Shown here: in pieces, positions 1 through 7,294 of the stretch
How positions within the stretch are numbered: position 1 is the stretch's first letter
Layout of the letters: the number at the start of each line of letters is the position of its first letter
Assembly (NCBI GenBank): GCA_031288635.1
Contig: JAITQZ010000025.1
Location: 1-11,776 of the forward strand
Reading direction: 5' to 3'
Source of the DNA: Candidatus Peribacteria bacterium
GTDB taxonomy: Bacteria > Patescibacteria > JAEDAM01 > Absconditabacterales > Absconditicoccaceae
DNA length: 11,776 bases
Position numbers and translations under genes: made by a program
Notes under the pieces: generated by a model
The model's database searches: none
Seen by the model: only the letters and a program-made list of their open reading frames with translations
Told to the model about the DNA's origin: nothing

Positions 1-108
1 TCTAGCAAGATTACATAGAAAAACTCATTGTTATACTAAATGTGCATATATGTTGTACTATTCAATTCTTCTCTTAATGTATGTTAATGTTATTGTTAGT
101 ATCTTTAA

Positions 109-807
109 TTAGCAATCCCCTAAACCATTCAGAGGTTCTTCTTGACAGAATGCTTTCCAACGTCCACGGAGAATCTTATGAATAAGGCGAGTATCCTTAC
201 CACTTTCCACCATCTCCATCCAACTATCGTAAAGAGTATCCATATCCATTCGCCGCCAGACCCCTACATCAGAGAAATCTTCGGTTTCTACAGGACTCCT
301 CATCCACAGGAAATCATTGAAAGTAGAGCAAAATACTTGTACTTTATTTGAGAATTCTCGTAGCCATTCTTGATATTCAGCATTTTCTTCTGTAAAACTC
401 GCCAACAAAACTGGCAACTCCAACAATTCTTGTACCATTTCACAGAAGACTTCTACTCCCTCCAAGGGTAAATCACGAATAAAGACACAACGGTTCTCCA
501 AGAAAGGCAAATCAACAATGCTCTCCCAGATTTCTTCTGAAAAAATTTCGGTAATCTCTCCAGCCAAAATACAGAACCCATCGTCTGCATTAGAAATACG
601 TTGAAGAGGAATTACAAAGATACCTCCATCCACGCTATCATAGCCTCCCTCCCATTGAGATGTCCGACAGGCACAACGGAGATAGAGCATCCCATCACAA
701 AACCTTACATCCTGCTTTTTCGCAAATACGATATAGTCTTCCTTATCAGTAGACAATTTCGTATGAGAGAGCAGTCTGTGTGCAAAAATTTTTCCAATTA
801 TTTTCAT
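109..807 (-). CDS. Hypothetical protein, 232 aa
   Basis: I do not recognise this protein and assign no function. It is an uninterrupted 232-aa frame from ATG (805-807) to TAA (109-111) and contains no TGA codon, unlike most of its neighbours. It is acidic and rich in Trp, Cys and Glu. The region around residues 45-75 is beta-like (QWEGGYDSVDGGIFVIPLQ), and residues 115-165 look helical and Glu/Leu-rich. No signal peptide or membrane segment is visible, so a soluble cytoplasmic protein is likely. It lies 74 bp downstream of gpsA on the same strand but has its own promoter-like sequence in the gap, so it is probably an independent unit. There is no Shine-Dalgarno sequence before the ATG. It could be a lineage-specific CPR protein or a diverged regulatory or immunity-type protein; nothing here decides. 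Confidence 0.75.
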   Translation of the reverse strand: MKIIGKIFAHRLLSHTKLSTDKEDYIVFAKKQDVRFCDGMLYLRCACRTSQWEGGYDSVDGGIFVIPLQRISNADDGFCILAGEITEIFSEEIWESIVDLPFLENRCVFIRDLPLEGVEVFCEMVQELLELPVLLASFTEENAEYQEWLREFSNKVQVFCSTFNDFLWMRSPVETEDFSDVGVWRRMDMDTLYDSWMEMVESGKDTRLIHKILRGRWKAFCQEEPLNGLGDC

Positions 808-844
808 ACTGTTTTATTTTTTTAATTATTATACTTTTTTCTTA

Positions 845-873
845 GTTATACGCATATATATATCTAAAATCAA
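845..873 (-). promoter_or_regulatory. Probable sigma70-type promoter for the 232-aa gene
   Basis: On the minus strand TTGATT (873-868) is followed after exactly 17 bp by TATAAC (850-845). Transcription would start near 838, leaving a leader of about 30 nt before the ATG at 807. It lies in the gap after gpsA. A second TATAAT (833-828) lies nearer the gene but has no good -35 box. Confidence 0.55.
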
Positions 874-881
874 GTCGTTTT

Positions 882-1844
882 TTAAGAAAGCATCCGACTA
901 TCAATACCTAACCTCTCTCCCTGAAAAAGACGCAAAGCACAAGAAAAAAGAGGAAAATCTGACTCCTGTCCAGCAAGCAGAAATGGCAACGCATCCAAAG
1001 CTGAGAAAGATTCAATCGTCATCGTAATTCCCTGAAGAATCTGCTCCAACGTTTTTCCTTCAGCCAGAAGCTTTCCAGCTTGTCGATTTCTGCTATAACT
1101 ACTCATCGCAGTGACAATCACATCCCCCAGACCCGAAATTCCGTACAAGGTCTCCGGCTGTCCTCAGAATTTTTTTATGATGGCTCAAATTTCTGAAACT
1201 CCTTTTGTGATAATCACGGATTTTTGGTTAATCCCCCCACCTTTCCCATCACTATAACCACAGAGCAAAGCGAGAATATTTTTCAACGTAGCAGCCAGCT
1301 GAATTCCAATCAAATCAGAACTAATCTCATAGTGAAAATACGCATTTTGAAAAAGAGCTCAAAGCTTCGAAGCTAAAGACAAATCAGAAGCTGCAAGAGA
1401 AACCCACGTCGGCATACGCTGAATAACTTCTTCCGCGTGTGAAGGTCAGGAAAGCAAAGCGACCTTGTCCGTACACAATACACGCTGCACTTGACGAGAA
1501 AAAAACAGTTCATCAGTTGGAGAAAGTCCCTTGGTCGCAATAATCACCGCTTGCCCCGAATAATAAGGCTGCATTTCTGCCAATACAGTAGAAAATGCTT
1601 TGGAAGGAACCGCTACAACCAAATATTCTGCTCCCTGCATCGCTTTCACTAAATCCATTGTAGCCACAATCGAATTCGGCAAAAGAGACTCCTGAAGATA
1701 GGCAGGATTGATATGACACGCATTAATCAGGTTAACATCCTTTTCATCACAACATCGCAAAACAGTTTGATGGGAATTATCTGCTAGAACCTGAGCCAAC
1801 GCCGTTCCCCAGGAACCTGCACCTATAAGAGAGATAGTAGACAT
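882..1844 (-). CDS. gpsA: Glycerol-3-phosphate dehydrogenase [NAD(P)+]
   Basis: GpsA reduces dihydroxyacetone phosphate to sn-glycerol 3-phosphate, the backbone precursor of membrane phospholipids, in the cytoplasm. With TGA read as Gly the frame gives 320 aa, close to the usual 320-340. The N-terminal Rossmann motif is GAGSWGTALA (residues 8-17), followed by VVAVPS and IATKGLSP. The family signature GPSHAEEV begins at residue 133, whose Gly is a TGA codon. The catalytic region includes LAATLKNILAL and the C-terminal SGLGDVIVTAMSSYSRN motif. In-frame TGA codons are at 1446-1448, 1359-1361, 1185-1187 and 1164-1166 (residues 133, 162, 220, 227). I chose the ATG at 1844 because the family begins a few residues before the Rossmann glycines; an ATG at 1868 or GTG at 1877 in the same frame would add 8 or 11 hydrophobic residues. 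It may be co-transcribed with the PriA-like gene 60 bp upstream. Confidence 0.96.
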
Positions 1845-1904
1845 CAGTACACAAAAGAATAAAGACATCAATTTCACTGAAAATTTTTTTTTAACTATAC
1901 AAAG

Positions 1905-2609
1905 TTAGACCGAGAAAGCAAGAGTTCTCTGAAATCTACAGTCTTGCAATTCTGCCCCATACCTTTCAGCCATTTTTTCTACAATGGTAGTCAAGGAATA
2001 ACGAGGGTCTTGTTGATTATGGTAATATCGCTTATGAGAGTCAACGAAGACAATTTTTTTCAAAGCAGAAAAAGGCTGAAATACCTCCGACTGTGTCGCA
2101 ATTACCGTAGAAGCAAGTCCTTTCTTTATCGTTCGCCAGTTTACATCTTTTCTATTCTGTGTATCAGTTGAAAAAAGCTGCAAAACATCTATTTTTTCTG
2201 TCTCCTCATTATTCAACATATTCCTACGTGTCCAATTATCTGGGAAAATCACTAAAGTCTGATTTTCCTCTTTTTTCTTTCAACTTTTCACTTTTCTCTC
2301 CCTTTCTAACAAAGCAGGGATATCCAACGCTACAAAATACTTCATCACATTCTTATACGACGAATACCATTCATACACCATCCAATGCAAAAACGAAAGA
2401 AAACACACATCAAAAAATCACGGATACACAATTTGAAAGTCCGTACTCGAATAAGGTTGTGTGTACAGCTCTGAAAAACTGATTTCCTCACCCAGATTGA
2501 GTACAAAATCTTCTCCGCATTGAAAAAGGTCTCCAGCATTTCAAAAAGACTGAGCAGAACGAAACACCCTATCAAATCAAGCAAATTTTGTGAAAGAAAA
2601 GAGATACAT
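1905..2609 (-). CDS. Short PriA-like protein lacking helicase catalytic motifs
   Basis: With TGA read as Gly this is one 234-aa frame from ATG (2607-2609) to TAA (1905-1907). TGA codons are at 2577, 2541, 2418 and 2280 (residues 11, 23, 64, 110). The last 110 residues follow the order of the PriA (primosomal protein N') helicase core. TLVIFPDNW resembles motif Ia, TIKKGLASTVIATQSEVFQPF resembles the segment usually written GxxxIVIGTRSALFxPF, and IVFVDSHKRYYHNQQDPRY aligns with the DEEH box region VDEEHDSSYKQxxPRY. The Walker A loop (GxTGSGKT) is absent, the DEEH box is VDSH, and the protein ends before the zinc-binding and C-terminal helicase motifs. If expressed it should not be an active helicase. 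It may be a remnant, or a DNA-binding or partner-binding derivative. The family link is inferred from motifs; the N-terminal 100 residues are not clearly recognisable. Confidence 0.6.
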
Positions 2610-2630
2610 TACGATAATCAATATCAAATA

Positions 2631-2690
2631 AACATCACATCAACATAACACATATCACGTCAACGTAACACATATCACGTCAACGTAATA
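2631..2690. repeat. 20-bp tandem repeat, three copies
   Basis: Consecutive units lie at 2631-2650, 2651-2670 and 2671-2690. The second and third (CATATCACGTCAACGTAACA and the same ending ATA) differ at one base; the first is more diverged. A shortened fourth copy and an inverted copy (CACGTTGATGTAG) follow up to 2724. On the minus strand each unit carries TTGACG or TTGATG. The array sits just upstream of the PriA-like gene, so it could be a set of protein-binding sites or a decayed repeat element. Confidence 0.85.
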
Positions 2691-2720
2691 TTACGTCAGC
2701 GTAATAGATACCACGTTGAT

Positions 2721-2745
2721 GTAGGGACGCACTGTTAGTGCGTCC
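2721..2745 (+). repeat. REP-like element 1 (GTAG plus hairpin)
   Basis: The tetranucleotide GTAG (2721-2724) is followed by a perfect 9-bp stem, GGACGCACT (2725-2733) with AGTGCGTCC (2737-2745), closed by the loop GTT. A GTAG foot beside a hairpin is the layout of REP sequences moved by RAYT (TnpA-REP) transposases. A second member with a different stem but the same borders (GTTGA..GTAGGGA ... TCCGAA) occurs at 4160-4187. No T-run follows, so it is not a terminator. Confidence 0.75.
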
Positions 2746-2778
2746 GAAACACAACAAACAACACCGAAACACAACAAA
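2744..2778. repeat. 15-bp direct repeat, two copies 20 bp apart
   Basis: CCGAAACACAACAAA occurs at 2744-2758 and 2764-2778. The first copy begins at the last two bases of the REP-like hairpin, so the border TCCGAA is partly duplicated. The 20-bp spacing matches the period of the array on the other side of the hairpin. Confidence 0.8.
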
Positions 2779-2883
2779 AACCAACAACATACAAAAACAA
2801 CAAATCACCTCCATATACCACCCAAGAATATACCAATCCCTACCACCATTTCAAGTCCCACCATAAAAAAAGTGTTCAAAAGG

Positions 2884-2912
2884 TTGACAAATTTAACTCA
2901 TATATATATTCT
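2884..2912 (+). promoter_or_regulatory. Strong sigma70-type promoter
   Basis: A perfect TTGACA (2884-2889), a 17-bp AT-rich spacer and TATTCT (2907-2912). Transcription would start near 2919, about 45 nt before the 51-aa ORF. It is the closest match to a housekeeping promoter in the window. Confidence 0.7.
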
Positions 2913-2962
2913 AAATTATACAACTGAAAAAAAATCTGATTTATTTCCTAAAAAACAGGAAA

Positions 2963-3118
2963 ATGATACCTCTCCAACAGTTTCAATCCGCCTCTCTGGC
3001 AGAGCAGAAAAAATATCTGGTATCTCTCATTGGCGACATCGAGACTGAAACCAATCAAGAACTCCTGCTTTCAAGGAATTGAGCAATAAACAAAACGATA
3101 GATAACAACATCGCATAA
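2963..3118 (+). CDS. Recoded small ORF, 51 aa, unknown function
   Basis: Read with TGA as Gly, the ATG at 2963 opens a 51-codon frame ending at TAA (3116-3118), with one TGA (3080-3082, residue 40). The standard code would stop it at 39 residues. AGGAAA directly precedes the ATG, one of few Shine-Dalgarno-like sequences here, although its spacing is short. The peptide is polar and probably helical: residues 4-25 run LQQFQSASLAEQKKYLVSL and the tail is NKTIDNNIA. There is no signal peptide, membrane span or Cys pair. It is framed by a consensus promoter 50 bp upstream and a terminator 16 bp downstream, so it forms a complete monocistronic unit of about 240 nt. The same transcript could be a small regulatory RNA, with the ORF incidental. 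I recognise no family. Confidence 0.5.
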
Positions 3119-3133
3119 TACCACTTCTTCAAG

Positions 3134-3159
3134 CTCCCCTGCCTCTGGGGAGTTTTTTT
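3134..3159 (+). terminator. Rho-independent terminator
   Basis: The GC-rich stem CTCCCC (3134-3139) with GGGGAG (3147-3152) has a 7-nt loop and is followed by seven T residues (3153-3159). It ends the transcript from the promoter at 2884. There is no T-run in the opposite direction. Confidence 0.88.
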
Positions 3160-3161
3160 AT

Positions 3162-3189
3162 TTGCAAGCTTTCTTGAAATACATATAAC
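3162..3189 (+). promoter_or_regulatory. Possible promoter for the DUF2461 gene
   Basis: TTGCAA (3162-3167), a 16-bp spacer and TATAAC (3184-3189) lie just after the terminator and about 115 bp before the ATG at 3305. The -35 box is weak. An alternative TTGAAA (3174) with TATAGA has only a 15-bp spacer. Confidence 0.35.
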
Positions 3190-3304
3190 CTGAATATAGA
3201 TTTGCCGTTCAAAAACCTCTTTATCAAACATCACCACTAAAAATTCAGAAAAATCAGCCTTTCCTCTCCCCTCTTCCCTCTTTAAACTTTAATCTTTCCT
3301 CTCT

Positions 3305-4069
3305 ATGCCACCCCTCTCTCCCATCACTCTCAAATTCCTCGAAGCCGTAAAACTCAACAACCATACCAAACGAATGCACGCCAACCGCGACCTCTACCTC
3401 CAAGAACGCGACAGATACGCCAATCTCATCGCCAGCCTTTTAGAACAAATGAAAAAACTGAGCCCAAACCTCGAAGACATCACCGTGAAAGACTGCATCT
3501 ACCGTTTCAACAAAGATATCCGCTTTTCCAAAGACAAATCTCCCTATAAAATCCATTTCGGAGCATTCATTTCTCCCGGAGGCAGGAAATCACCAATGCC
3601 GGGATACTATCTTCATATCCAACCAGAAAATGAAAGCTGAATCTCCGGCGGCTCCCGATGTCCTAGCCCCACTCAAAGAGATGCAATTATCTTGCACATT
3701 CGAAGAAACCGAGACAGACGACAAGAAATCGCAAACAATCCAGCATTCAAAACCTATTTCAGCGAACTGGTCGACAAAGATGAAGTAAGCCTGGACAGAA
3801 GACTGAAAACCTCCAAAACCAAAAACCTCCTTGCCCAACTCGGCAAAACCAAAACCAAACAACTCCTCACCAGCACCAAGAACAGTTCCCCTGAAAAGGA
3901 TTTGAACAACTCAACACATCCCCTCAACCTCCTCCTCTACCCCCGCTTTTGCGTCCGACATCCTGTGAACGACAAAGAAGTCATACAACCGAATTTTGAG
4001 GAAACCGTAATAAAAGGCTTCAAACTTCTACAACCCTTCAACGACTTCCTCGGCGAAGTACTCTATTAA
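3305..4069 (+). CDS. DUF2461 family protein, 254 aa
   Basis: A protein of the DUF2461 (TIGR02453) family, whose biochemical role is not established as far as I know. The signature core DIRFSKDKSPYKIHFGAF is at residues 71-88, followed by PGYYLHIQPE (99-108), then GISGGSRCPSPTQRDAI corresponding to the family's glycine-rich segment, and a C-terminal HPVNDKEV ... PFNDFLGEVLY ending like family members. The one in-frame TGA (3638-3640) is residue 112 and lies where the glycine-rich segment begins; the standard code would split the gene into 111- and 125-aa pieces. The length of 254 aa is slightly above the usual 210-230, with extra Lys/Thr/Ser-rich sequence at about 180-200. The protein looks soluble. 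The ATG at 3305 has a pyrimidine-rich leader (CTTTCCTCTCT directly before it) instead of a Shine-Dalgarno sequence. Confidence 0.88.
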
Positions 4070-4130
4070 CAAACCCCAACAAGGCTTACCCCTATCCTCC
4101 AACATCAAACACAACAATATCACACGCTTC

Positions 4131-4209
4131 CAACTTTCCTCTTTTATCTGGTGCTGTTCGGATACCGCAGTACTGCGGTATCCCTACGTTCAACTTTCCT
4201 CTTTTATCT
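4131..4209. repeat. 19-bp direct repeats flanking REP-like element 2
   Basis: CAACTTTCCTCTTTTATCT occurs identically at 4131-4149 and 4191-4209, 60 bp apart. REP-like element 2 lies wholly between the copies. This resembles a duplicated target site, or a local duplication that captured the hairpin. The repeat belongs to the pyrimidine-rich leader of rsmI. Confidence 0.9.
4160..4187 (-). repeat. REP-like element 2 (GTAG plus 24-bp palindrome)
   Basis: On the minus strand GTAG (4187-4184) is followed by a perfect 24-bp palindrome (4183-4160) with arms GGATACCGCAGT and ACTGCGGTATCC. Its borders, GTAGGGA on one side and TCCGAA on the other, match element 1 although the inner stem differs and still pairs. 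It lies on the opposite strand from element 1, in the leader between DUF2461 and rsmI. There is no T-run. Confidence 0.75.
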
Positions 4210-4224
4210 TTCCTCTCCCTCTCT

Positions 4225-4896
4225 ATGCTTTACTTCCTCCCCACTCCTATCGGTAATAAACAAGACATCACCCTCAGAACGCTCAGACTTTTACAAGAAC
4301 TACCTATTTTTCTCTGCGAAGACACCAGAACCACAAAAAAACTCTTAGCAATGTACGAAATCGAAACCAAAACAAAGCAATTCCTCGCATTCACCAGCTT
4401 CACCGACCAAGGCAGAATGAACCGCTATAAAAAACTGATTGCCGAAAATGAGGTAGGAGTACTAAGCGAAGCAGGAACACCGTGATTGAGCGACCCCGGT
4501 AAATCTCTCATCCAACTCTGCAACGAGGCAAACCTCCCCTTCACTATCCTCCCAGGTGCCAACGCCCTCGTTCCTGCAATAGTCGGAGCAGGATTTGATA
4601 CCAGCATTTTTACCTTCCTTGGCTTTCTTCCACAAAAAAAAGGCAGACAGACCGCACTAAAAGATGCAATAGAACGTAAAGAACCCACCTTTTTTTACGA
4701 GTCTGTCCATAGAATAGAAAAGCTGATTGTCGAATTACAAAAGCTTTGATTCCAAGGCAAGATAAGCATTGCCAGGGAAATCAGCAAACTCTTCGAACAA
4801 TTCCGAACAGGAAACTTGGGAGAACTAGAAACATTGCTTCACGAAAAAAAACTCCCCGTGAAAGGAGAGTTTGTTGTGGGAATTTCCCAAAAATAA
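4225..4896 (+). CDS. rsmI: 16S rRNA (cytidine-1402 2'-O)-methyltransferase
   Basis: RsmI transfers a methyl group from S-adenosylmethionine to the ribose of C1402 in the decoding centre of 16S rRNA. With TGA read as Gly the frame gives 223 aa. The SAM-MT tetrapyrrole-methylase-type fold is recognisable: PTPIGN at residues 6-11, CEDTRTTKKLL from 31, SEAGTPGLSDPG at 81-92, LPGANALVPAIVGAGFDTSIFTFLGFLP in the middle, FYESVHRIEKL, IAREISKLFEQFRTGNLGEL, and the terminal KGEFVVGI. TGA codons at 4483-4485 and 4747-4749 encode residues 87 and 175. Residue 87 is the invariant Gly of GTPGxSDPG, the best single proof of UGA=Gly in this window. It is shorter than the usual 270-290 aa because the C-terminal extension is absent. 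The ATG follows a pyrimidine tract and has no Shine-Dalgarno. It converges on secD with 10 bp between stop codons. Confidence 0.96.
4844..4872 (-). terminator. Terminator of secD, inside the 3' end of rsmI
   Basis: On the minus strand AAACTCTCC (4872-4864) pairs with GGGGAGTTT (4857-4849) through one G-U wobble across a 6-nt loop, followed by eight T in all (4851-4844). On the plus strand the same position is a C-A mismatch, so the structure favours minus-strand RNA. It lies 35 bp after the secD stop codon and overlaps rsmI codons. Confidence 0.72.
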
Positions 4897-4906
4897 GGTT
4901 CGAAAA

Positions 4907-7126
4907 CTATTTTTCCTTCTTTGTCGGATAGAACATAAACAGCAACTCTTTAATCAACGGAACATTAATCAACAGCGTCAAAACCACTCCCACCACAAGC
5001 ATTGAACCAAACCCCTTAAACATATTAATTCCCATCATAAAGAGCAAGAGACCAATCAACCCCGTAGAAAGCTGAGCATCTTTAATCGCAGCTCGAGACC
5101 TTTCGTAGGCAATTTTGATAGCAGTATCATCATTTTTTCCTTCAGCTTTTTCTTCTTTCATTCTCTCAAAAATCAACACATTAGTATCTACCGCCATTCC
5201 GATAGAAAGAATGACTGCTGCAATTCCCGCCAGCGACAAGGCATAATCAATAACCTTCACAATAGCTAATAATACTAACGCAAACGTAGTCAAAGAAAGC
5301 AAGGTAATCAATCATTTCTTCACTCCATAGACAATCGTCATATACACATAAATCAGCAACAATCCTACAATCATCGCAATAATCGCTCCAGAAAAAGCAG
5401 AATCTCCAAGAGATGGACTCACTTTTTCCTCTTGCATCAAGATAAGTGGAGCTGGCAAGGCACCATCATTGAGGGAAGTCGTAAGCTCTTTTGCTGACTC
5501 TGGAGTAAATTGTCCGTCAATTTGAGCAGAACCATCACAAATTTTGCTCTGGATAGTCGGAGCAGTAATGATTTGTCCCCCGATAAAGATTGCCATTTGT
5601 TTTCCAATATAGTGAGAAGTAATATCACAGAAAATCTCTTTTCCTACTTCATCAAAGTGCAGCACTACCACCGTTTGTCCGATTTGTGATTTGTCTGGAC
5701 TCGCGTATTTGAAGTTTGCCCCATTAAGAATTTTGCTGTCACTACTCTGGGCAGTGACCCAAGAAAGATGGTCTTGCACGAAAACTTCCTGAACCGTATA
5801 CACCGTCATAGATTTGAGAGCCTGAACAAAGCTGTCTTCATTCACGTTGTTAATAGTAAAGAGAGCAAATCTTTTATCCGTAGGAGCCTTCCTATCCGTA
5901 ATGTGAAGCAGATACGTAAATCCACCCTCAGTCGTATAGGATTGAATAGCATCGGTAAGCGTCGCATCAAAATTCGGAATAGCCTGTTTTAATTCAAGAA
6001 GTCCTACCATTCCATTGGCAATTTCCGTCGCATCATCGTATTGAGCTGACGGATTTTTCGCCAAATCAGCTTTGATTTCTGCTACTCTTTGATTAAACGT
6101 AGCATCCTGCTCAGCAATCTGTCCAGAAGTCAATCCAATTATAGAATTTGGCAACATAGTGAGAACTCTGACTTGATATGCTTCTTGATTGGTGTAGAGT
6201 TCTCCATTATTATATTTCAAAGTTCCATCAATAATTTTGTACGTACCAGAAGCAATACCCTCATCAGAAAGCTGAATATCCAACGTCTCACTATACGGCA
6301 ATTTCAACTGCGTAGCCACTTCCACTAAATCCTGAATACCTGCTGTAGTTCTTTCTCCCGTCTGCTGGTCCAAAATACGGAAAAAGGTGTATCCTTTAAG
6401 CTCTTCCATCGTTGGTTCTCCATTCTCATCATAGGTTTGAGCGTTTCCATACGTTCCTTCCAAAATCTGACTCAATTGTCCTGTAGCCAACGTAGTCAGC
6501 AAAGAAAGGTTTTGTTGGTAAATAGGAGGCAACTGAGTAAGCGTAGCCCCTGTATACAGCGTATAAAATACATTCTCCGAGGCTCTATTGTCGGCAAGTT
6601 CTGCCATTTTCTCAGGATTAGCAAGCACGTCTTGGTAGAGTTTTTCTGCTAATGCCAGTCTCCCGGTTCCATCCGTATTTTCATTTGGCAACTTAAACTC
6701 CAGTTCAACGGTTTTCCCAATAATTTCTTTTGCTTGGTCCAAATCAGCTACACCTCAGATTTCTACGACAATTTGGGTTTCTTTATCCAACTGCTGCGTA
6801 TAGGATTTGTAATCGCTTACTCCCAGTTTGGAAATCCTCCCATCAATATTCTTCAAAATAATATTTTGCACGGTAGTCTTCACATCCGCAAGCTCTTGTG
6901 CATTTTTATAGGTCTCTTCATATTTATCATACGCTACCCTATAGGTCAGTTTTGTCCCTCCAGAAATATCCAGCCCCTTACGGAACATCGTCAACCCGTG
7001 AGAACTGAAAGAAAGCTGTCTACTGAGAGACTCACTATTAAAAGTCCGTCCTACAAAAAATACGACGAGAATCGAGATGAGAATTACGACTCCAAAAGTA
7101 ACTCTCCTGTTGTTCCAAAAGTTCAT
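4907..7126 (-). CDS. secD: Protein translocase subunit SecD with a large periplasmic insertion
   Basis: SecD works with SecF and SecYEG, using the proton gradient to pull proteins across the membrane. With TGA read as Gly the frame gives 739 aa. An N-terminal membrane helix (about 9-27) is followed by GLDISGGTKL at 51-60 (family GLDLQGG) and IVVEIGGVADLDQAKEIIGKTVELEF (about 119-145). The P1 head resumes at about 469, with IGKQMAIFIGGQIITAPTIQ near 507 and GALPAPL at 555-561. Five C-terminal helices include GMAVDTNVLIFERMKEE (about 643-659). Residues 124 and 605 are TGA codons (6755-6757, 5312-5314). Residues 157-460 are extra compared with common SecD and may hold two parvulin-like segments. 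The ATG at 7126 lies just before the first helix; upstream in-frame codons would add 21 residues that do not look like SecD. No secF is adjacent. Confidence 0.95.
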
Positions 7127-7161
7127 AATCAGCAAAAAAAGATAAAAAATACAATGCTGAA

Positions 7162-7189
7162 TATATACACTTTTCCCAATAAATTTCAA
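7162..7189 (-). promoter_or_regulatory. Probable secD promoter
   Basis: On the minus strand TTGAAA (7189-7184), a 16-bp spacer and TATATA (7167-7162). The start would be near 7155, about 30 nt before the chosen secD ATG at 7126. This supports that start over the in-frame codon at 7189, which lies in the -35 box. Confidence 0.45.
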
Positions 7190-7294
7190 GAGGGAGAAGA
7201 AAAATCAGTTTTTTTTCATTAAGCAATCCCCATTCCTACAAACTTAAAGTACTTCTAAATAAGAAATCGCTGAAAATAAATACCCACCCTACAC

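Larger units (their letters stand above)
2610..2962. other. Mosaic intergenic region (20-bp array, REP-like hairpin, promoter)
   Basis: This gene-free stretch lies between the minus-strand PriA-like gene and the plus-strand 51-aa ORF. From left to right it holds a 20-bp tandem array, the perfect palindrome CGTAATATTACG (2684-2695), a GTAG-plus-hairpin element, two spaced copies of CCGAAACACAACAAA, an A/C-rich stretch without visible signals (about 2780-2860), and a strong plus-strand promoter. No convincing coding frame crosses it. Confidence 0.7.

Noticed and set aside
1..108. A signal at the left edge beyond the 232-aa gene
   Set aside because: The stretch is AT-rich with no stable hairpin, coding frame or clear promoter.
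882..1877. gpsA as a pseudogene broken by stop codons
   Set aside because: All interruptions are TGA, fall at glycine positions, and the family motifs continue in the same frame; recoding explains them.
2721..2745. REP-like hairpin 1 as a terminator
   Set aside because: No T-run follows on either strand.
2631..2778. CRISPR array
   Set aside because: The repeats are only 15-20 bp and adjacent, without unique spacers of constant length, and no cas genes are nearby.
3055..3237. A minus-strand 60-aa ORF with a hydrophobic stretch
   Set aside because: It runs through the plus-strand terminator and the 51-aa ORF, has no promoter or supporting context, and the hydrophobic part is antisense to the plus-strand frame.
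4483..4485. TGA as tryptophan (table 4)
   Set aside because: In RsmI and GpsA the TGA columns are invariant glycines, and TGG encodes Trp elsewhere.
6734..7222. A plus-strand 162-aa ORF
   Set aside because: It is antisense to the conserved N-terminal part of secD.
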